Shown piece after piece: positions 62,526 to 64,000 of a DNA stretch of 64,000 bases. The stretch is from the NCBI GenBank assembly GCA_029215795.1, contig JARDYH010000002.1, positions 269,956,310 to 270,020,309 of the forward strand. The letters run 5' to 3'. This stretch comes from Anniella stebbinsi. Taxonomy: Eukaryota > Chordata > Lepidosauria > Squamata > Anniellidae. The notes below the pieces were generated by a model, which was not told the DNA's origin, did no database searches, and saw only the letters and a list, made by a program, of their open reading frames with translations. Position numbers and translations under genes: made by a program. Each line of letters begins with the position of its first letter. Positions within the stretch are counted from its first letter, which is position 1.

Positions 62526-62527
62526 AT
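62480..62527. repeat. (AATA)n microsatellite
   Basis: About eleven AATA units forming the tail of a LINE fragment. Confidence 0.95.
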
Positions 62528-62723
62528 TTCTCACAGTGGCCAACCAGATACCCCAAAGGGAAGCCCAGGAGCAGGACATGAACTCAACAGCACCTGCCCA
62601 CTTCTGTTCCCCAGCAACCAGGCTAGAGAGGCATACATACTCTGATCTTGGAAATAGAGTAGCTATCAGAATCAGTAGCCACTGATGGCCTCATCCTCCA
62701 TGAATTTGTCCAATCCCCCTTTC

Positions 62724-63741
62724 TTTTTTTATTGTATAATTTTTATTAATTTTTCAACAAAACAAAACAAACATACACATAATACATAATATATAAACAA
62801 ACTAACTCCCTCGACTACCCCCGTGCACCCCCCCCCCCCGAGACCTACTCACATTCATCCATCATCCTTCCAGAATTTTAATGATTCTTTTGAAGGCGAT
62901 TGTCCCTTTCCCGATCTTAAAACATATTCCAAAAAGGGAGTCCATATATCTCCAAAATCACTCTTACTGGACATTCCCCTCATTATTTTCATTTTACATG
63001 TCAACATATCATTCAATGCTATATCCCAAATTTCTTTATACCAATCTTCTATTTTATAACTTCGTTGCCCTTTCCAATTTTTAGCAATCATTATTCTAAC
63101 GGGTGCCAGGAGGTTGTTTACCAATTCTCTATTAATTATATGCTTATTCCTACTATCCCATATTGCTAGTAGAGCTAACTTCGGGTTTAATTCCAATTTA
63201 CTTCCAATTATATCACTTATTTCTTTAAAAACCCTTTCCCAGAATTTTTGTACTTGTTCACAGCTCCACCACATATGAAAATAGGTCCCAACCTCCTGAC
63301 ATCCCCTCCAACAGTTCTTGGACACTTTTTTATCAATCTGGTGAAATCTTACAGGTGTTAGATACCATCTCCAAACTGTCTTATAATAGTTCTCCTTAAT
63401 TCTAATCGACAATAATTTCAACATTCTTACATTCCATATCCTCCCCCAATTATCTTCATTGATTTTTTCCCTTAGATCTTCTTCCCATACCTCTTTTATA
63501 ACCTTAAGTGAGTCCTGAAATTCCTCCTCTATTAATATTTTATATATCTCACTAGTGAGTCCTTTCTTAGCTCTGGCTTCATCTTTTTTTTTCTATTTGT
63601 TCAATTAAATCTTCAAATCTGGTATTGTTTCTACATTTCTTATTTTTCATCCTCCATTCCTCTGTCCATTTTACCAGTTGCAAACACTTGAACCACGCTA
63701 TCATTTGTCCTTTAAACAAATCTTTAATATGCTCACTATTC
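62724..63741 (-). mobile_element. 5'-truncated L1-type LINE
   Basis: Flanked by the 14-bp duplication CCAATCCCCCTTTC (62710-62723 and 63742-63755). A poly-T at the left end marks the 3' tail of a minus-strand insertion. The minus strand (63424 to 62855) encodes NCWRGCQEVGTYFHMWWSCE and further ORF2 C-terminal sequence, typical of L1 (Cys-rich end of ORF2). A further fragment is at 63579-63720. Truncated and frame-broken, so inactive. Confidence 0.85.
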
Positions 63742-64000
63742 CCAATCCCCCTTTCAAGCCATCTGCTTTGGTGGGCATCACCACATCTGAGGAAGCAAGC
63801 CCCATCCTGTTGTATGCATTGTGCGAGGAAGTACTGTGTTGTGTCTGTCCTGCATTTCACACCATTCATCTTCATAGGGATGGCCCCAGGTTCTAATATT
63901 ATGAGCAGGGTGTGCTGAAGCCATGCTTCCACAGATGGACCTTGCCAGATGAGGGCAGTTGTCTTTCCCTTGACTTTCTTCCAGGTTTCACTTGGGAAAG

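Larger units (their letters stand above)
62345..63960 (+). mobile_element. SINE-like repeat ('agccctgctgga' family) split by other insertions
   Basis: 'gtgagccctgctggaccaga' to 'gggatggccccaggttctaa'. A 35-bp stretch is duplicated at 62370-62430, a LINE tail with (AAAT)n lies at 62437-62527, and an L1 is inserted at 62724-63741. Confidence 0.6.

Overview
The window looks like nuclear DNA of a squamate reptile (lizard or snake). It has GT-AG introns, Sauria-type tRNA-derived SINEs, L2/CR1/L1 LINE relics, many palindromic hAT-like MITEs and many microsatellites. I see no bacterial-style operons. Two host genes are supported, both on the + strand.

Layout. (1) 1428-3279: the last two coding exons of a TBATA-like gene, with a cluster of poly(A) signals at 3629-3665. 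(2) 3666-12669: intergenic DNA filled with MITEs and LINE/SINE fragments. (3) 12670-60932: a complete 18-exon gene for a homologue of the large subunit of microsomal triglyceride transfer protein (MTTP). All exon phases fit together and give about 895 residues, against 894 for human MTTP. Its divergence from human MTTP and its TBATA neighbour suggest the MTTP-like paralogue rather than the MTTP orthologue. Intron 5 appears to use a GC-AG donor. (4) 60933-64000: downstream DNA with a partial local duplication, a SINE and an L1 nested in that SINE.

The most unusual object is in intron 12. Positions 33170-49169 form a 16,000-bp hAT DNA transposon flanked by a perfect 8-bp target duplication (CAAATAAC at 33162-33169 and 49170-49177). 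It has GATCC-rich subterminal repeats and inverted arms of about 1.3 and 1.5 kb that contain 147-bp tandem repeats. It carries an uninterrupted 869-codon transposase with a BED finger, the D/D/E triad and the hAT dimerisation region. It also carries about 10 kb of cargo: sixteen copies of a 140-bp GC-rich repeat, a field of short-period repeats, and a tandem array of twelve exon-like cassettes. Each cassette has a strong acceptor, all but the last have a strong donor, and the last is followed by a poly(A) signal. The cassettes look like a second, multi-exon transcription unit carried by the transposon. I do not recognise its protein. A 400-bp element with matching ends and the same GATCC-rich subterminal sequence sits in intron 3 and is probably a non-autonomous relative.

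How the parts relate. MTTP-family proteins load lipid onto nascent lipoproteins in the ER with protein disulfide isomerase. The transposon lies in sense orientation in this gene, so its acceptors and poly(A) signal could trap host transcripts. Everything else is interspersed-repeat background.
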